From Fodinibius sediminis (GTDB lineage Bacteria > Bacteroidota > Rhodothermia > Balneolales > Balneolaceae), in NCBI RefSeq assembly GCF_900182555.1, contig NZ_FXTH01000014.1:36785-100784 (forward strand): DNA of 64,000 nt, written 5' to 3'. Positions within the stretch are counted from its first letter, which is position 1, and each line of letters begins with the position of its first letter. Below are positions 43,993 to 53,499 of this stretch, in pieces. Under the pieces are notes generated by a model, which was not told the DNA's origin, ran no database searches, and was given only the letters and a program-made list of their open reading frames with translations. A program made the translations under genes and the position numbers.

Positions 43993-45459
43993 TTACCGGC
44001 TTTCTCCTTTGTCGTAGGTAATTCCCAGTTCGTTGTCTCTTACTTCCTCAAGCTTCCTCTTCAGCTGGTCCTGAAAATCCGCGACTACCTCTTGATAGTG
44101 TGGATTGTGGGCCAGGTTGTTATACTGGCCGGGGTCGTTTTCCATGTCAAACAGCTCCATCCCCGACCCAGCATCTTCATCATACTGTATATAGGCCCAT
44201 TTATCCGAGCGAAGCATGTAGGAGAACCCTCCCCTCCACCGGTGCATGGAAAAGGCCGCATCCCGTACAGTATGACCGGGGTCCTGCAGCGTTTTGACCA
44301 AACTTTTGCCCTGCAGCTGATCTGAATAATCCAGGCCGGCCAGCTCAGCAACGGTGGGATACAAATCCACCAACTCGGCCAGGGAGTGCGTAACAGCCGG
44401 TTCCATGCCCGGAACCTTGATGATGAGCGGAACTTTTACCGATTCTTCATGCAGGCTGACTTTCATCCAAAACCGGTGTTCTCCCAGGTGAAAGCCGTGA
44501 TCAGAGGTGAATATGACAATCGTATTGTCTTCCAGCCCCTCCTCTTCAAGCGTCCGCAACACTTTGCCCACCTGTGCATCCATATATGAAACCGAAGCAT
44601 AATAGCCCGCCACTGCTTTTTTCTCTTGCTCCTCCGACATTTGGGCATTCACGCTGGTAACATAGTTAATACCGCGTGAAGGGATGTCATCCCAGTCGTT
44701 CTGTACCCTGGGAGGCAGTACCATCTGCTCGTACGGATAGGGCCTGAAATATTCCCTGGGAGCCACAAAAGGTACATGGGGGCGGACCAGGCCGACGGCT
44801 AAAAAGAACGGTTCATCCCTGTGTTTCCGAATCAACTCCGAAGCTTTCTCGGCCGTCTTCCCATCCGAGTGAACCTGGTCTCCCCCTTCGGCTTTGACAA
44901 TAGTCATCACATTCCCTCCCTGGCGCGGCTTATTGCCATAGGGATTATTCTGTACCAGCTCAGCTTCGCCTTCCGCTTTCCATTCAGGGCCCGGGCTGTT
45001 GAAGCGCTCGTTCCATGAAGCTGCATCGTCCGCACCGTTTGATCCGGATTCAATATCACCCGGTACACCCATGTGATAAATTTTGCTGACCCGGGCCGCG
45101 TAGTATCCATTGTTCTTAAACAGCTGGGACCAGGACTGGCGCTGATCGCCCACATTTTCCCTACCGCTTACATAGCCGTAGGTTGTAGTAGCGCTGGGAT
45201 AATAGCCAAACATCAGCGACGCCCGTGATGGGCCGCAGACGGGATATTGTGAATATGCCCGGGTAAAGCGTACGCCCTCAGTTGCAAGTCGGTCGATGTG
45301 GGGCGTTGTCCCCAGTTTATTACCATAGGAAGAGACCGCTGTTGCTGTCAAATCATCAGAAATGATGAACAGTACATTCGGGTTTTCCAGCTCCTGTGCT
45401 GAAACCGGAAGGGTCACATACAAACTGACAACGATGAAAAAAAAGACTCGTTTTATCAT
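43993..45459 (-). CDS. sulfatase 3, iduronate-2-sulfatase-like, periplasmic
   Basis: 488 residues from the ATG at 45459, which opens a clean signal peptide ending in P-V-S-A-Q; a start 12 codons upstream adds a non-signal segment. This is the only sulfatase here without a lipobox, so it should be soluble in the periplasm. Formylglycine motif C-G-P-S-R with Cys75; the Q-Y-P-V-C-G-P-S-R-A-S-L-M context and T-S-D-H-G-F-H-L-G-E-H are those of iduronate-2-sulfatase-like enzymes. Late pattern E-L-F-D-M-E-N-D-P-G-Q-Y. It probably attacks oligosaccharides already imported. Confidence 0.92.
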   Translation of the reverse strand: MIKRVFFFIVVSLYVTLPVSAQELENPNVLFIISDDLTATAVSSYGNKLGTTPHIDRLATEGVRFTRAYSQYPVCGPSRASLMFGYYPSATTTYGYVSGRENVGDQRQSWSQLFKNNGYYAARVSKIYHMGVPGDIESGSNGADDAASWNERFNSPGPEWKAEGEAELVQNNPYGNKPRQGGNVMTIVKAEGGDQVHSDGKTAEKASELIRKHRDEPFFLAVGLVRPHVPFVAPREYFRPYPYEQMVLPPRVQNDWDDIPSRGINYVTSVNAQMSEEQEKKAVAGYYASVSYMDAQVGKVLRTLEEEGLEDNTIVIFTSDHGFHLGEHRFWMKVSLHEESVKVPLIIKVPGMEPAVTHSLAELVDLYPTVAELAGLDYSDQLQGKSLVKTLQDPGHTVRDAAFSMHRWRGGFSYMLRSDKWAYIQYDEDAGSGMELFDMENDPGQYNNLAHNPHYQEVVADFQDQLKRKLEEVRDNELGITYDKGESR

Positions 45460-45542
45460 ATGAATGCTGCTGCAAATTATTTCCAGGGGTTTCATGTGTG
45501 CATTGGTTAAAATAGCTGATTCATTTCATGCGCTTTTGCCGA

Positions 45543-47108
45543 CTATCGATCTCCGAGAGCTGGCATCCCAAAAGAGGTATGGCCCGGTTTCGTGTGGGCA
45601 TCCTGCATGATCCTTCCAATTTTGTCTGTAACTTCCGGATAATCGTCGGCTACATCCCGGCTTTCCCGGGGATCGTTCTCCAAATTATAAAGGGCGATAT
45701 CCAGCTTCCCCTCCTTCAGAATATTCTTGCGAATGCCTTTCCATTTGCCCATGCGCACGGCCTGCTGCCCCCCGTAGGCCGGAAATTCCCAGTAGAGATA
45801 TTCGTGCTCCTGCTGCTGGTCCGGCATGTTCCTCAAGGTCGGGGCGAAACTTATCCCATCCGTATGCTCCGGCCTTTTTACGCCGGCAATGTCTGTCAAT
45901 GTAGGCATTATGTCCCAGAATGCCGAGAGGTGATCACTCGTGCTGCCGGGCTCAATAACCCCGGGCCAGCTTGCAATCATCGGGACGCGAATCCCCCCTT
46001 CGTGCAGGAACCCTTTTCCCCACCCATAGTTCTCATTGAATTTACCTGCACTGTCAAAGAAGGCGGCATCGGTTCCCCCATTATAGGTGGGACCATTATC
46101 GCTGGTGAATATAATGAGGGTATGATCATACTGGCCGGTCTCTTTCAGTTTTTCGACCAGCGCTCCCACCTGTTCATCAAGATAGGATATCATCGCCGCA
46201 TAGGTGGCCCGGGGATAACGGTTGGGGGTATAGCCTTCATCTCCGACATAGGGCTCCTCTGCTCCAAACTTTTCCCGGTAATAATCGACCCAGCGCTGCG
46301 GAGCCTGCAGCGATACATGCGGCAGCGGGGAGGCAAAATACAAGAAAAAGGGCTGCTTCCTGTTCCGTTCAATAAATCCGATTGCTTCCTCCAGCATGAG
46401 TGCGGGGGAGTAATCAGGCTGATCCTGAAACCGGTCATAACTTTTCGGGTCATCAGGATCCAGACTGTCCGGAAGGGGCGTATGAGGATTTACAGGCTCG
46501 TTATCCAGAGAAATCCGTTCCTTGTTTTTCCACAGGAAGATGGGATAATAGGTATGGGCTGCCGCCTGTCCCAGATAGCCGTAAAAAAAATCAAATCCCT
46601 GGTCGTTTGGAAGCCCAGAGCTGCCGGGACCGCCCAGCCCCCACTTCCCGATGGCGGCGGTTTGGTACCCGGCATGCTGGAGCTTTTCTCCCACTGTAAG
46701 AGTGGAGTCGGGAATAGCTATCTGCCCTTCGAGCGCGGGGTTCTCCCGCAATGCCTCAAAGTCCCAGATGCGCCGGTCTGCATGCCTTGGCCGGTTGTTT
46801 CGGATATATGCATGACCGGGATGCCTTCCCGTCATCAGCATATAGCGTGAGGGCGCACATACCGGGGAGCCCGCATAGTGTTGGGTAAACAGCATCCCGT
46901 TTCGGGCCAGGGCATCAATATTAGGCGTTTCAATCTTCTGCTGGCCGTAGGCTCCCACCTCACCATATCCCAAATCATCCGCCAGGACATAAACGATATT
47001 GGGGCTGGCATCCGGTGAATTCAGCGACGCATCTTCGGAATGCCCGGTACAGGAGGCCAGCGTCAGGAACAGTAAGAAAGTACCGCTATAGAATATAAAA
47101 GCCTTAAT
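45543..47108 (-). CDS. sulfatase 4, Cys-type, lipoprotein, non-ATG start
   Basis: About 521 residues. The sulfatase core starts at V-L-A-D-D-L-G-Y-G, and the formylglycine motif is C-A-P-S-R with Cys84 (counting from 47108). Upstream in frame there is a convincing lipoprotein signal ending L-A-S-C (Cys20), yet no ATG, GTG or TTG exists between the upstream stop and position 46973. The best start is an ATT at 47108-47106 overlapping the SusD stop as T-G-A-T-T, in the place of the usual TGATG coupling; a CTG at 47111 is the alternative. The TTG at 46973 would remove the signal peptide and a metal-site Asp pair. Pattern N-P-D-E/Arg-A-sulfatase-like (S-D-N-G-P-T-Y-N-G-G) suggests an arylsulfatase A-type enzyme. 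Confidence 0.85.
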   Translation of the reverse strand: MKAFIFYSGTFLLFLTLASCTGHSEDASLNSPDASPNIVYVLADDLGYGEVGAYGQQKIETPNIDALARNGMLFTQHYAGSPVCAPSRYMLMTGRHPGHAYIRNNRPRHADRRIWDFEALRENPALEGQIAIPDSTLTVGEKLQHAGYQTAAIGKWGLGGPGSSGLPNDQGFDFFYGYLGQAAAHTYYPIFLWKNKERISLDNEPVNPHTPLPDSLDPDDPKSYDRFQDQPDYSPALMLEEAIGFIERNRKQPFFLYFASPLPHVSLQAPQRWVDYYREKFGAEEPYVGDEGYTPNRYPRATYAAMISYLDEQVGALVEKLKETGQYDHTLIIFTSDNGPTYNGGTDAAFFDSAGKFNENYGWGKGFLHEGGIRVPMIASWPGVIEPGSTSDHLSAFWDIMPTLTDIAGVKRPEHTDGISFAPTLRNMPDQQQEHEYLYWEFPAYGGQQAVRMGKWKGIRKNILKEGKLDIALYNLENDPRESRDVADDYPEVTDKIGRIMQDAHTKPGHTSFGMPALGDR

Positions 47109-48652
47109 CAGTAGCCAGGATTTTGTTCGAGGTCGGGATTCAGTGAAATCTCGCTCTCGGGAATGGGATAGCGGTTATACATCGAATCAAAGCCCCCCTC
47201 AAATTTCGTATCAATTAATCCACCATCCCGGCTTCGTACCTCTATTGGATACAGGTCATCCCGAAAATCGTCTATCATATCCCAACGTTTCTCATCAGCC
47301 CAATATAAACCTTCCAGTGCAAACTCAATGCGACGTTCATGTCGAAGTTTTACCCTGGCTTCATCCAAACTCAAGCTCGTTGAGAGTGATGGCATACTTA
47401 CATCGTCACGCTCTGTTCTGATACGATTTATTAACCGGACGGCTTCTGCAATATTGGGATTATCTTTTTCAATTAATGCTTCAGCTTTTGATAATAACAC
47501 ATCAGCATAACGCAAGACGATAAAATTGAGAGGTGATTCCCATTGAGTAACATCTCCCTCTATAGTGTATTTTCTTATGCCAAACCCAACCTGCTGTCCG
47601 GTATGGTTTTGTAGTTCATCCGGGTATAACTGTCCTTGAAAATAAGCACCCGGTCGTAAAATGGTAAAATCCAGTCGTGGATCACGGTTTTCATAGGGAT
47701 TCTCAGGATCTACCTGACTCCCATCCAAGGTGCCATATGCATCGACTAAGTGCTGTATGGGTGCAACTGAGTTAGAACCATTGATACCATTCTCCAAATT
47801 TTGGGGCTGCCAGTAACGATCAAAAATACTTCCCTGCCCCCGTGGGCCTTCCATAAATTCTACGTTGAATATGACTTCTTCATTATGTTCATTCTCAACC
47901 TGAAATAGGCCTTCATAACTATGAAACAAACCATATTTATTCATATCAATGATTGTATCAGCATATTCAATTACCTTATCCCAGTCTCTTTGATATAAAT
48001 ACGCTCGCATTTTCATCCCATATGCGGCGCCCAGGGTTGCTCTTCCGGCTTGAGGTGCATCCTGATTTAATCGGGCAATAGCTTTATCGTAATCTGAGTG
48101 TACCTGGTTCCATGTCTCCTCCAAGGTAGCTCTAGTTAGTGATCTTGCCTCTTCAGCCGTTATAGGGTTCGTAAATACCGGGACCCCACCATAACTATTT
48201 GCCAAAAGAGCATAGAAAACACCCCGTAAAAAATAGGCCTCTCCAATCATTGTTTCCTTGGCTGACTCCGAGATGCCCTCAACATTATCAATATTTTCCA
48301 AGAATACGTTCACTCTGTTAATACCCCTATAACTATCCGTCCATCTTCCCAGAACGTTGCCGCCAATATCAGGGGTGACCGTACCATTACCAATCTGAAG
48401 CTGCTTTCCTTCCCAGTGGGCCCATTGGTGTGCATTAGAACTCTTCGCATCATTACCACCTCCATAGCCATATACACCATTATCCTGCAGAACACTATAA
48501 ATGCCCATTAAAGCCATCTGGGCATCCTCCTGATTCTCCCAAAACATTTCATTCGTAATTCTATCTTCAGGCGTGACATTTAAAAAGTCCTCACATGAAA
48601 ACAGTCCCAGTGCCACTATTATAACTGCTAGTATATTTATAAAATTCTTCAT
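47108..48652 (-). CDS. susD: SusD/RagB-family glycan-binding outer-membrane lipoprotein
   Basis: 514 residues from the ATG at 48652, preceded by a purine-rich GAAGGAA; a start 10 codons upstream is less likely. Lipobox L-F-S-C followed by E-D-F-L-N-V-T-P-E-D-R, the standard SusD beginning. Tetratricopeptide-like helices carry A-Q-M-A-L-M-G-I-Y, R-G-I-N-R-V-N-V-F-L-E-N-I and E-A-Y-F-L-R-G-V-F-Y. The C-terminus has R-Y-A-D-V-L-L-S-K-A-E-A and R-H-E-R-R-I-E-F-A-L-E-G. SusD caps the SusC barrel and captures glycan. Codon use is clearly richer in A/T than in the sulfatases. The gene lies 36 bases after susC and overlaps the next sulfatase. Confidence 0.96.
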   Translation of the reverse strand: MKNFINILAVIIVALGLFSCEDFLNVTPEDRITNEMFWENQEDAQMALMGIYSVLQDNGVYGYGGGNDAKSSNAHQWAHWEGKQLQIGNGTVTPDIGGNVLGRWTDSYRGINRVNVFLENIDNVEGISESAKETMIGEAYFLRGVFYALLANSYGGVPVFTNPITAEEARSLTRATLEETWNQVHSDYDKAIARLNQDAPQAGRATLGAAYGMKMRAYLYQRDWDKVIEYADTIIDMNKYGLFHSYEGLFQVENEHNEEVIFNVEFMEGPRGQGSIFDRYWQPQNLENGINGSNSVAPIQHLVDAYGTLDGSQVDPENPYENRDPRLDFTILRPGAYFQGQLYPDELQNHTGQQVGFGIRKYTIEGDVTQWESPLNFIVLRYADVLLSKAEALIEKDNPNIAEAVRLINRIRTERDDVSMPSLSTSLSLDEARVKLRHERRIEFALEGLYWADEKRWDMIDDFRDDLYPIEVRSRDGGLIDTKFEGGFDSMYNRYPIPESEISLNPDLEQNPGY

Positions 48653-48688
48653 GATATTTCCTTCTTTAAGTTTGGCAGACATGACTTT

Positions 48689-51600
48689 TTAAAAATTTAA
48701 CTTTATACCAATTGAAGTTACAACCGGAGTAGGATACTGATAGGCTCCTGAACCAAATGTACTTCTTTCAGGATCAAAACCTTCATAGTTGTCACTCACT
48801 AAGGTATAAGGATTAGAAATATTTAGATATGCATTCGCTCCCCTAAGACTTGCTTTATCCGTCCAGTTCGACGGGAAATCATAATTTAATTGTACATTCT
48901 GAATCTTGAGATAGGATATATCAGTGGTCCAGAATGAAGAAGGTAATCTATTATATTGGTCACCTATCCGTATTCTCGGCAATTCATTACTTTTATTATC
49001 AGGAGTCCAAGCATTTGACCAACGCTCTGTTACTGTAGCACCGGAAATACCTAATGGTTGAGTCCAGGCATTTTGAGTATATGCTGTTACATCATATTGT
49101 CCCTGCAATACAGCATTTAGCGACCAATTTTTATATGATAAACCAAAATTAAATCCGAAAGTATATTTTGGAATGGTATTGCCAAGAACTTTCTGATCTT
49201 CATTACCTAAACTGCCGTCGTTGTTGAGGTCTTCATATTTAATATCACCAGCTCTAGGATTGTGGCTGCTATTTGGCATATGCTGTTCAGCTTCATCGTC
49301 TGTTTGATATATCCCTATAGCATTATACCCAAACAAGGACTGATAGGATACTCCCTCCCGAATTAGATACAGTTGATCAGGGGCTTCTCCTCCTCTAAAA
49401 GAGGTTACTTCGTTAACTACATGAGAGACATTTGCGCTGATGTTGTAATTCCAATTGGAGGATCTAGATACATCAGATTGATAGGACATGGCTATCTCCA
49501 ATCCTTTATTAGACATTTCACCAACATTCTCCACCGGTGGTGTTACACCGCCGAGCGTGTTGGGTATTGGTAATTGAACTAAAATATCTGATGTTTTTTT
49601 ATCAAAGATATCAAACTCCATAGTAAGCCGGTTATCCATGAAACCAGCTTCAAGACCAAGATTAATCTGTTCAACCGTTTCCCAGCTTATACTTTTATCC
49701 ACCAAGGAGGTTATGGCAGCCCCAGGTTGGAAAGTTCCATTCAGATTATAACTTGTACTATTATTTTGTGTAAATGTACTTAAATAAGGGTAGTTACCAG
49801 CAATTACACTTATATTTTGATTGCCAAGCCTTCCCCAGGAACCCCGCAACCTTAGATTGTCTAAAAAATTAGCCCCATCCATGAAGGATTCTTCACTAAT
49901 TCTCCAACCCAGAGAAAAGGAAGGGAAGAAGCCCCATCTGTTACCCTCTCGGAATCTTGATGAACCGTCTGCCCTGAAGGTACCTTCGACCTGGTATCTC
50001 TGATCATAATTATAATTAAGTCGCCCAAAATAAGACTGCATGCGCCACTCACTCATATTACCTTGTGCAATGGCCGCTGCAGTACCTGTACTAACCTGTT
50101 TTAGACTTTCTTTTGGGGGATCAGATTGTTCAACATAGGTACTTTTAAAGGTTTGTGATTCAAACTCAATACCAGCCAAAGCCGATACATCGTGATGCTC
50201 ACTCAACGTAGTCTCATAGTCAAAGGTATTGTGAAAATTCCAGTAAAACTCATCACCTAAATCACGATGTCTTCTCAAATTAGTATCATAATCCAGCGTA
50301 GTTGACTGCACTCCTCCATCGGTATATACATAATTTATTTCATTCCAACGGTCCAGCACATTTGAACGTTGTTCTGCCGTAAAAGAAGGATTTGCACTTA
50401 ACCCATCAAGAATATCAATTACTGCACTAACGGTACCTCTGTAGAAATTAATGGTATTTTGATCCTGGCCATTATATTGATCGGCCAAGGGATTGCGGGA
50501 ATCTACGATTGGATTCCCTTCGTTGGGACCGCTGAGATATACAGCCTGCGTAGCTCCAAAATTACCCTCTCTTGTATAGGGAGCGATAAATGGATAAGCC
50601 CCATTTTGAAAAATATACATGGTTCGGCCTCTACCACCATAAGGTCGATCATTAATTCTCCTTGTCACTCGTAGATTACTCTGCAGTTCAGCCCATTCCG
50701 TAATTTTACCCTTTACATTAATATTGAGCCCATAACGGTCACTGCTAGTTCTTTTCATTATCCCCTCCTGACTCAAATAGTTTATAGACGTATTATAAGT
50801 AAAGTCAGGAGTACCTCCACTTACACTAAAATTATGTTCAAATTGTGGGGCAATTTGATATACGTGATCAAAAAAATTGGTATTGGGTGCCAGATAAGGG
50901 TCATCAGTATTTTTGAAATAGCTTAGTACTTCTTCAGGAAATATTGGTGCTCCCCCTTCCATTTCAACGGCGGTGTTCCAAATATTCATAAACTGAACAC
51001 TATTATCTATAATATCATATCGTCGGCCCAGTCTTTGCCATCCATACGAACCACTATATGAAGCTTGCATTCCAGCCCCATATGTTCCTTCCTTAGTTGT
51101 TACCAATACCACACCATTTGCTGCTCTTGAGCCATAAATAGCAGCAGAAGAAGCATCCTTCAATACACTAATTGATTCAATATCATTAGGGTTTAAATCC
51201 GACATCTGTCCTTCTACTCCATCAATCAGTATGAGGGGGTCATTATTATTTAATGTTCCAAATCCACGAACGCGAATTTGTGGTGTATCTTCCCCTGGAG
51301 CACCACTTTGCTGGCTTACCCAGACACCCGGACTCTTCCCAGAAAGTGCCTGTAATCCGCCTGTCATAGGCCGATTCTCAAGTTCTTCATTAAATGAAAC
51401 AGAAGTAATAGATCCAGTCACGTTCTCCCGCTCTTGTTCACCATACCCTACAACAACTACTTCTTCCCCAGCGATAGCTTGTGGCTGTAAATTAATAGCA
51501 ATTGTAGTTCTGCCATCTATTGGGATCTCTCTTGTTTGATACCCTATAAAAGAAACAACCAATGTATCCTGAAGAGAAGGAACCGTTAATTCAAAGCTAC

Positions 51601-52171
51601 CCTCTGCATCCGTTGAAGTTCCGGTCGTAGTCCCCTTTACTAAAATATTGACTCCCGGTAATGTTTCTCCACTGCTCGCATCCGTAACGGTTCCCTTAAT
51701 TGTTTCCTGAATCTTCTCAAGTGATTTTTCTTCACTTTTCCTCATCAATATTAATTGCCTGTTTGAAGAAACAGCAAAACGTAATCCTGTATTATCTAAT
51801 ACCGTCCACAGTGCATCTTTGATACTAACCTGCTTTAAACTGAGTGTTAGTTTCTCATTCAATACGGACAATTGAGTGTCATACGAAAGTGAAAGGTTTC
51901 CCTTGTCTGCAATCCTCTTTAATATGCTAATCAATGACTCCTCGCTAGTTTTGAGGCTTACCCTCTTTAGTAATACAGAGGATTCACTAACTTTATGAGT
52001 CACTTCAGCATTATAAACCTGTTCAATGGTATTAACTGAAACAACCTGTCCTGCAGAATGTCTGCCATCTTGAGCTTTTATTGGCAGTGCCATTAAACCC
52101 AACAGCATACCTGCCGCAAAGAAATTGGCTATCCATTTATGTGGCTTCATACCTCTATCCCTATTCATCAT
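48689..52171 (-). CDS. susC: SusC/RagA TonB-dependent transporter with STN signalling domain
   Basis: 1160 residues. Signal peptide, then an STN (secretin/TonB N-terminal) domain at about 60-145, a carboxypeptidase-regulatory-like beta sandwich (about 155-235, I-K-G-T-V-T-D-A), the TonB plug with S-S-A-A-I-Y-G-S-R-A-A-N-G-V-V-L-V-T-T-K near 335-355, and a long beta-barrel ending in an aromatic-rich strand with terminal Phe. It imports glycan fragments with TonB energy. The STN domain shows that it also signals through the FecR anti-sigma protein encoded 53 bases upstream. The DNA is A/T-richer than the flanks. Confidence 0.97.
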   Translation of the reverse strand: MMNRDRGMKPHKWIANFFAAGMLLGLMALPIKAQDGRHSAGQVVSVNTIEQVYNAEVTHKVSESSVLLKRVSLKTSEESLISILKRIADKGNLSLSYDTQLSVLNEKLTLSLKQVSIKDALWTVLDNTGLRFAVSSNRQLILMRKSEEKSLEKIQETIKGTVTDASSGETLPGVNILVKGTTTGTSTDAEGSFELTVPSLQDTLVVSFIGYQTREIPIDGRTTIAINLQPQAIAGEEVVVVGYGEQERENVTGSITSVSFNEELENRPMTGGLQALSGKSPGVWVSQQSGAPGEDTPQIRVRGFGTLNNNDPLILIDGVEGQMSDLNPNDIESISVLKDASSAAIYGSRAANGVVLVTTKEGTYGAGMQASYSGSYGWQRLGRRYDIIDNSVQFMNIWNTAVEMEGGAPIFPEEVLSYFKNTDDPYLAPNTNFFDHVYQIAPQFEHNFSVSGGTPDFTYNTSINYLSQEGIMKRTSSDRYGLNINVKGKITEWAELQSNLRVTRRINDRPYGGRGRTMYIFQNGAYPFIAPYTREGNFGATQAVYLSGPNEGNPIVDSRNPLADQYNGQDQNTINFYRGTVSAVIDILDGLSANPSFTAEQRSNVLDRWNEINYVYTDGGVQSTTLDYDTNLRRHRDLGDEFYWNFHNTFDYETTLSEHHDVSALAGIEFESQTFKSTYVEQSDPPKESLKQVSTGTAAAIAQGNMSEWRMQSYFGRLNYNYDQRYQVEGTFRADGSSRFREGNRWGFFPSFSLGWRISEESFMDGANFLDNLRLRGSWGRLGNQNISVIAGNYPYLSTFTQNNSTSYNLNGTFQPGAAITSLVDKSISWETVEQINLGLEAGFMDNRLTMEFDIFDKKTSDILVQLPIPNTLGGVTPPVENVGEMSNKGLEIAMSYQSDVSRSSNWNYNISANVSHVVNEVTSFRGGEAPDQLYLIREGVSYQSLFGYNAIGIYQTDDEAEQHMPNSSHNPRAGDIKYEDLNNDGSLGNEDQKVLGNTIPKYTFGFNFGLSYKNWSLNAVLQGQYDVTAYTQNAWTQPLGISGATVTERWSNAWTPDNKSNELPRIRIGDQYNRLPSSFWTTDISYLKIQNVQLNYDFPSNWTDKASLRGANAYLNISNPYTLVSDNYEGFDPERSTFGSGAYQYPTPVVTSIGIKLNF

Positions 52172-52224
52172 AATTTATTTATAAAGTTAGGTTTACCCAT
52201 TTGCTATGTTAAAAATTCAGTTTT

Positions 52225-53265
52225 TCACAGACTGTTTTCTTGAAAAGTTATGACCTGTCCATCCTGCTTATATGTTATATCCAGTGAGAGTGCGATGACC
52301 GTCAGCACCTCCGATAGCGGCTCGTCTGTGAAAGAGGCCGACAAGCGACGCTTTTTCAATGAGGAATCCGCCAGCAGAACCTCGACGTTATACCATCGCT
52401 CCAGTTGAACAGCGATTTCCTCCAAGGGTTTATCGGTAAAAATCAGCCGCTTGTCCTTCCAGGCAATAAGGTCATCGATGTTACCTTCTCCCTTTTCTAT
52501 AAGCTGCCCCGAAGAGCGGTATGTTACCCATTGATTCCTGGTAACATAAATGGTTTCCCTGCTTGACACTGGCTGTTCTTCAGCCCGGGAAACAGCTACC
52601 TCCCCCTCAGCCACAGCAACCTGCAAAGCGTCCTCGCTACTGTAGGCCCTTATATTGAAGGAGGTACCCAAGACCCGGGTTGTCGTATTTTTGGCATGGA
52701 CCAGAAAGGGTCTGGATTCATCATGCGCGATGGAAAAAAATGCTTCTCCCTCCAAATAGACCTCTCGCCTTTCCCTGCTGAATTTCTCGGGATAACGGAG
52801 GGTGCTGCCCGCATTTAATTTTATCACCGATCCATCACCAAACCGCAGGGTGGCCGTCTGGCCCTTTGACAAGGTACGCTGATCGAATTGGGTTACGGAG
52901 TCTTCACTGAAGGACGAAAAATCACTGTAGTAAAGCCCCAGCCCCCCGGCTGTTAGGATGACAACAACCATGGCCGCTACTTTCAGCCACAGCCCCCGCC
53001 CAATGTGAGCATTTGGGCGATAACCCCGCTTTGCGGAACCAGCATCAGCCGTATTATCAACCTCTGCAAACAGCTGGTCCTTGACCTCTATCGTATCTGC
53101 AGCAGATAATCTGCCCTCATAACCGATCTCTTTTGATACCTCCTGCAGCAATGTGATATTGCCGGGCTCCTTGTCGAGCCAGTACTCTACCTCTTCTTCC
53201 TCACCAGGCGTACACAGGCCCAGCAGGTAGTTAATCAGGAGTTGTCGTTTTGGAAAATCGTTCAT
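52225..53265 (-). CDS. FecR-family anti-sigma factor
   Basis: 346 residues from the ATG at 53265. The first 80 residues are the cytoplasmic sigma-binding helices (L-L-I-N-Y-L-L-G, W-L-D-K-E-P). A single membrane helix follows at about 100-118, then the FecR periplasmic domain (G-D-G-S-V-I-K-L-N-A-G-S-T-L-R-Y, V-Y-L-E-G-E-A-F-F, L-G-T-S-F-N-I-R-A-Y) and a C-terminal DUF4974/STN-like domain (about 270-346) that contacts the transporter. It holds the ECF sigma factor until SusC senses glycan. An earlier start would add 34 residues of unlikely sequence. It sits between the sigma gene and susC. Confidence 0.93.
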   Translation of the reverse strand: MNDFPKRQLLINYLLGLCTPGEEEEVEYWLDKEPGNITLLQEVSKEIGYEGRLSAADTIEVKDQLFAEVDNTADAGSAKRGYRPNAHIGRGLWLKVAAMVVVILTAGGLGLYYSDFSSFSEDSVTQFDQRTLSKGQTATLRFGDGSVIKLNAGSTLRYPEKFSRERREVYLEGEAFFSIAHDESRPFLVHAKNTTTRVLGTSFNIRAYSSEDALQVAVAEGEVAVSRAEEQPVSSRETIYVTRNQWVTYRSSGQLIEKGEGNIDDLIAWKDKRLIFTDKPLEEIAVQLERWYNVEVLLADSSLKKRRLSASFTDEPLSEVLTVIALSLDITYKQDGQVITFQENSL

Positions 53266-53499
53266 AAGAGTTTTGATCTGTGTTTCTATGTATATAATCC
53301 CCTTGCCCGGCCGATACCCTGATAAAAAAAGCAGCTTTTTTTCTGCCTTTAGACGCTCTGAGGGCATAACAAGGAAAACATATTCCTTTTTTTTCTTAAA
53401 AATGTGCGAGCCTGCCTGTAGATTTGATCCTACCCCCGGGAACCTCAGCCGTGCCTGGGAATACGATAGCTTGCAGGCCGGCGCCCTAATGCCCGAATA

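Noticed and set aside
45528..46850. 440-codon plus-strand reading frame opposite sulfatase 4
   Set aside because: Antisense shadow; the sulfatase motifs on the other strand are complete and the plus-strand product looks like no protein family.
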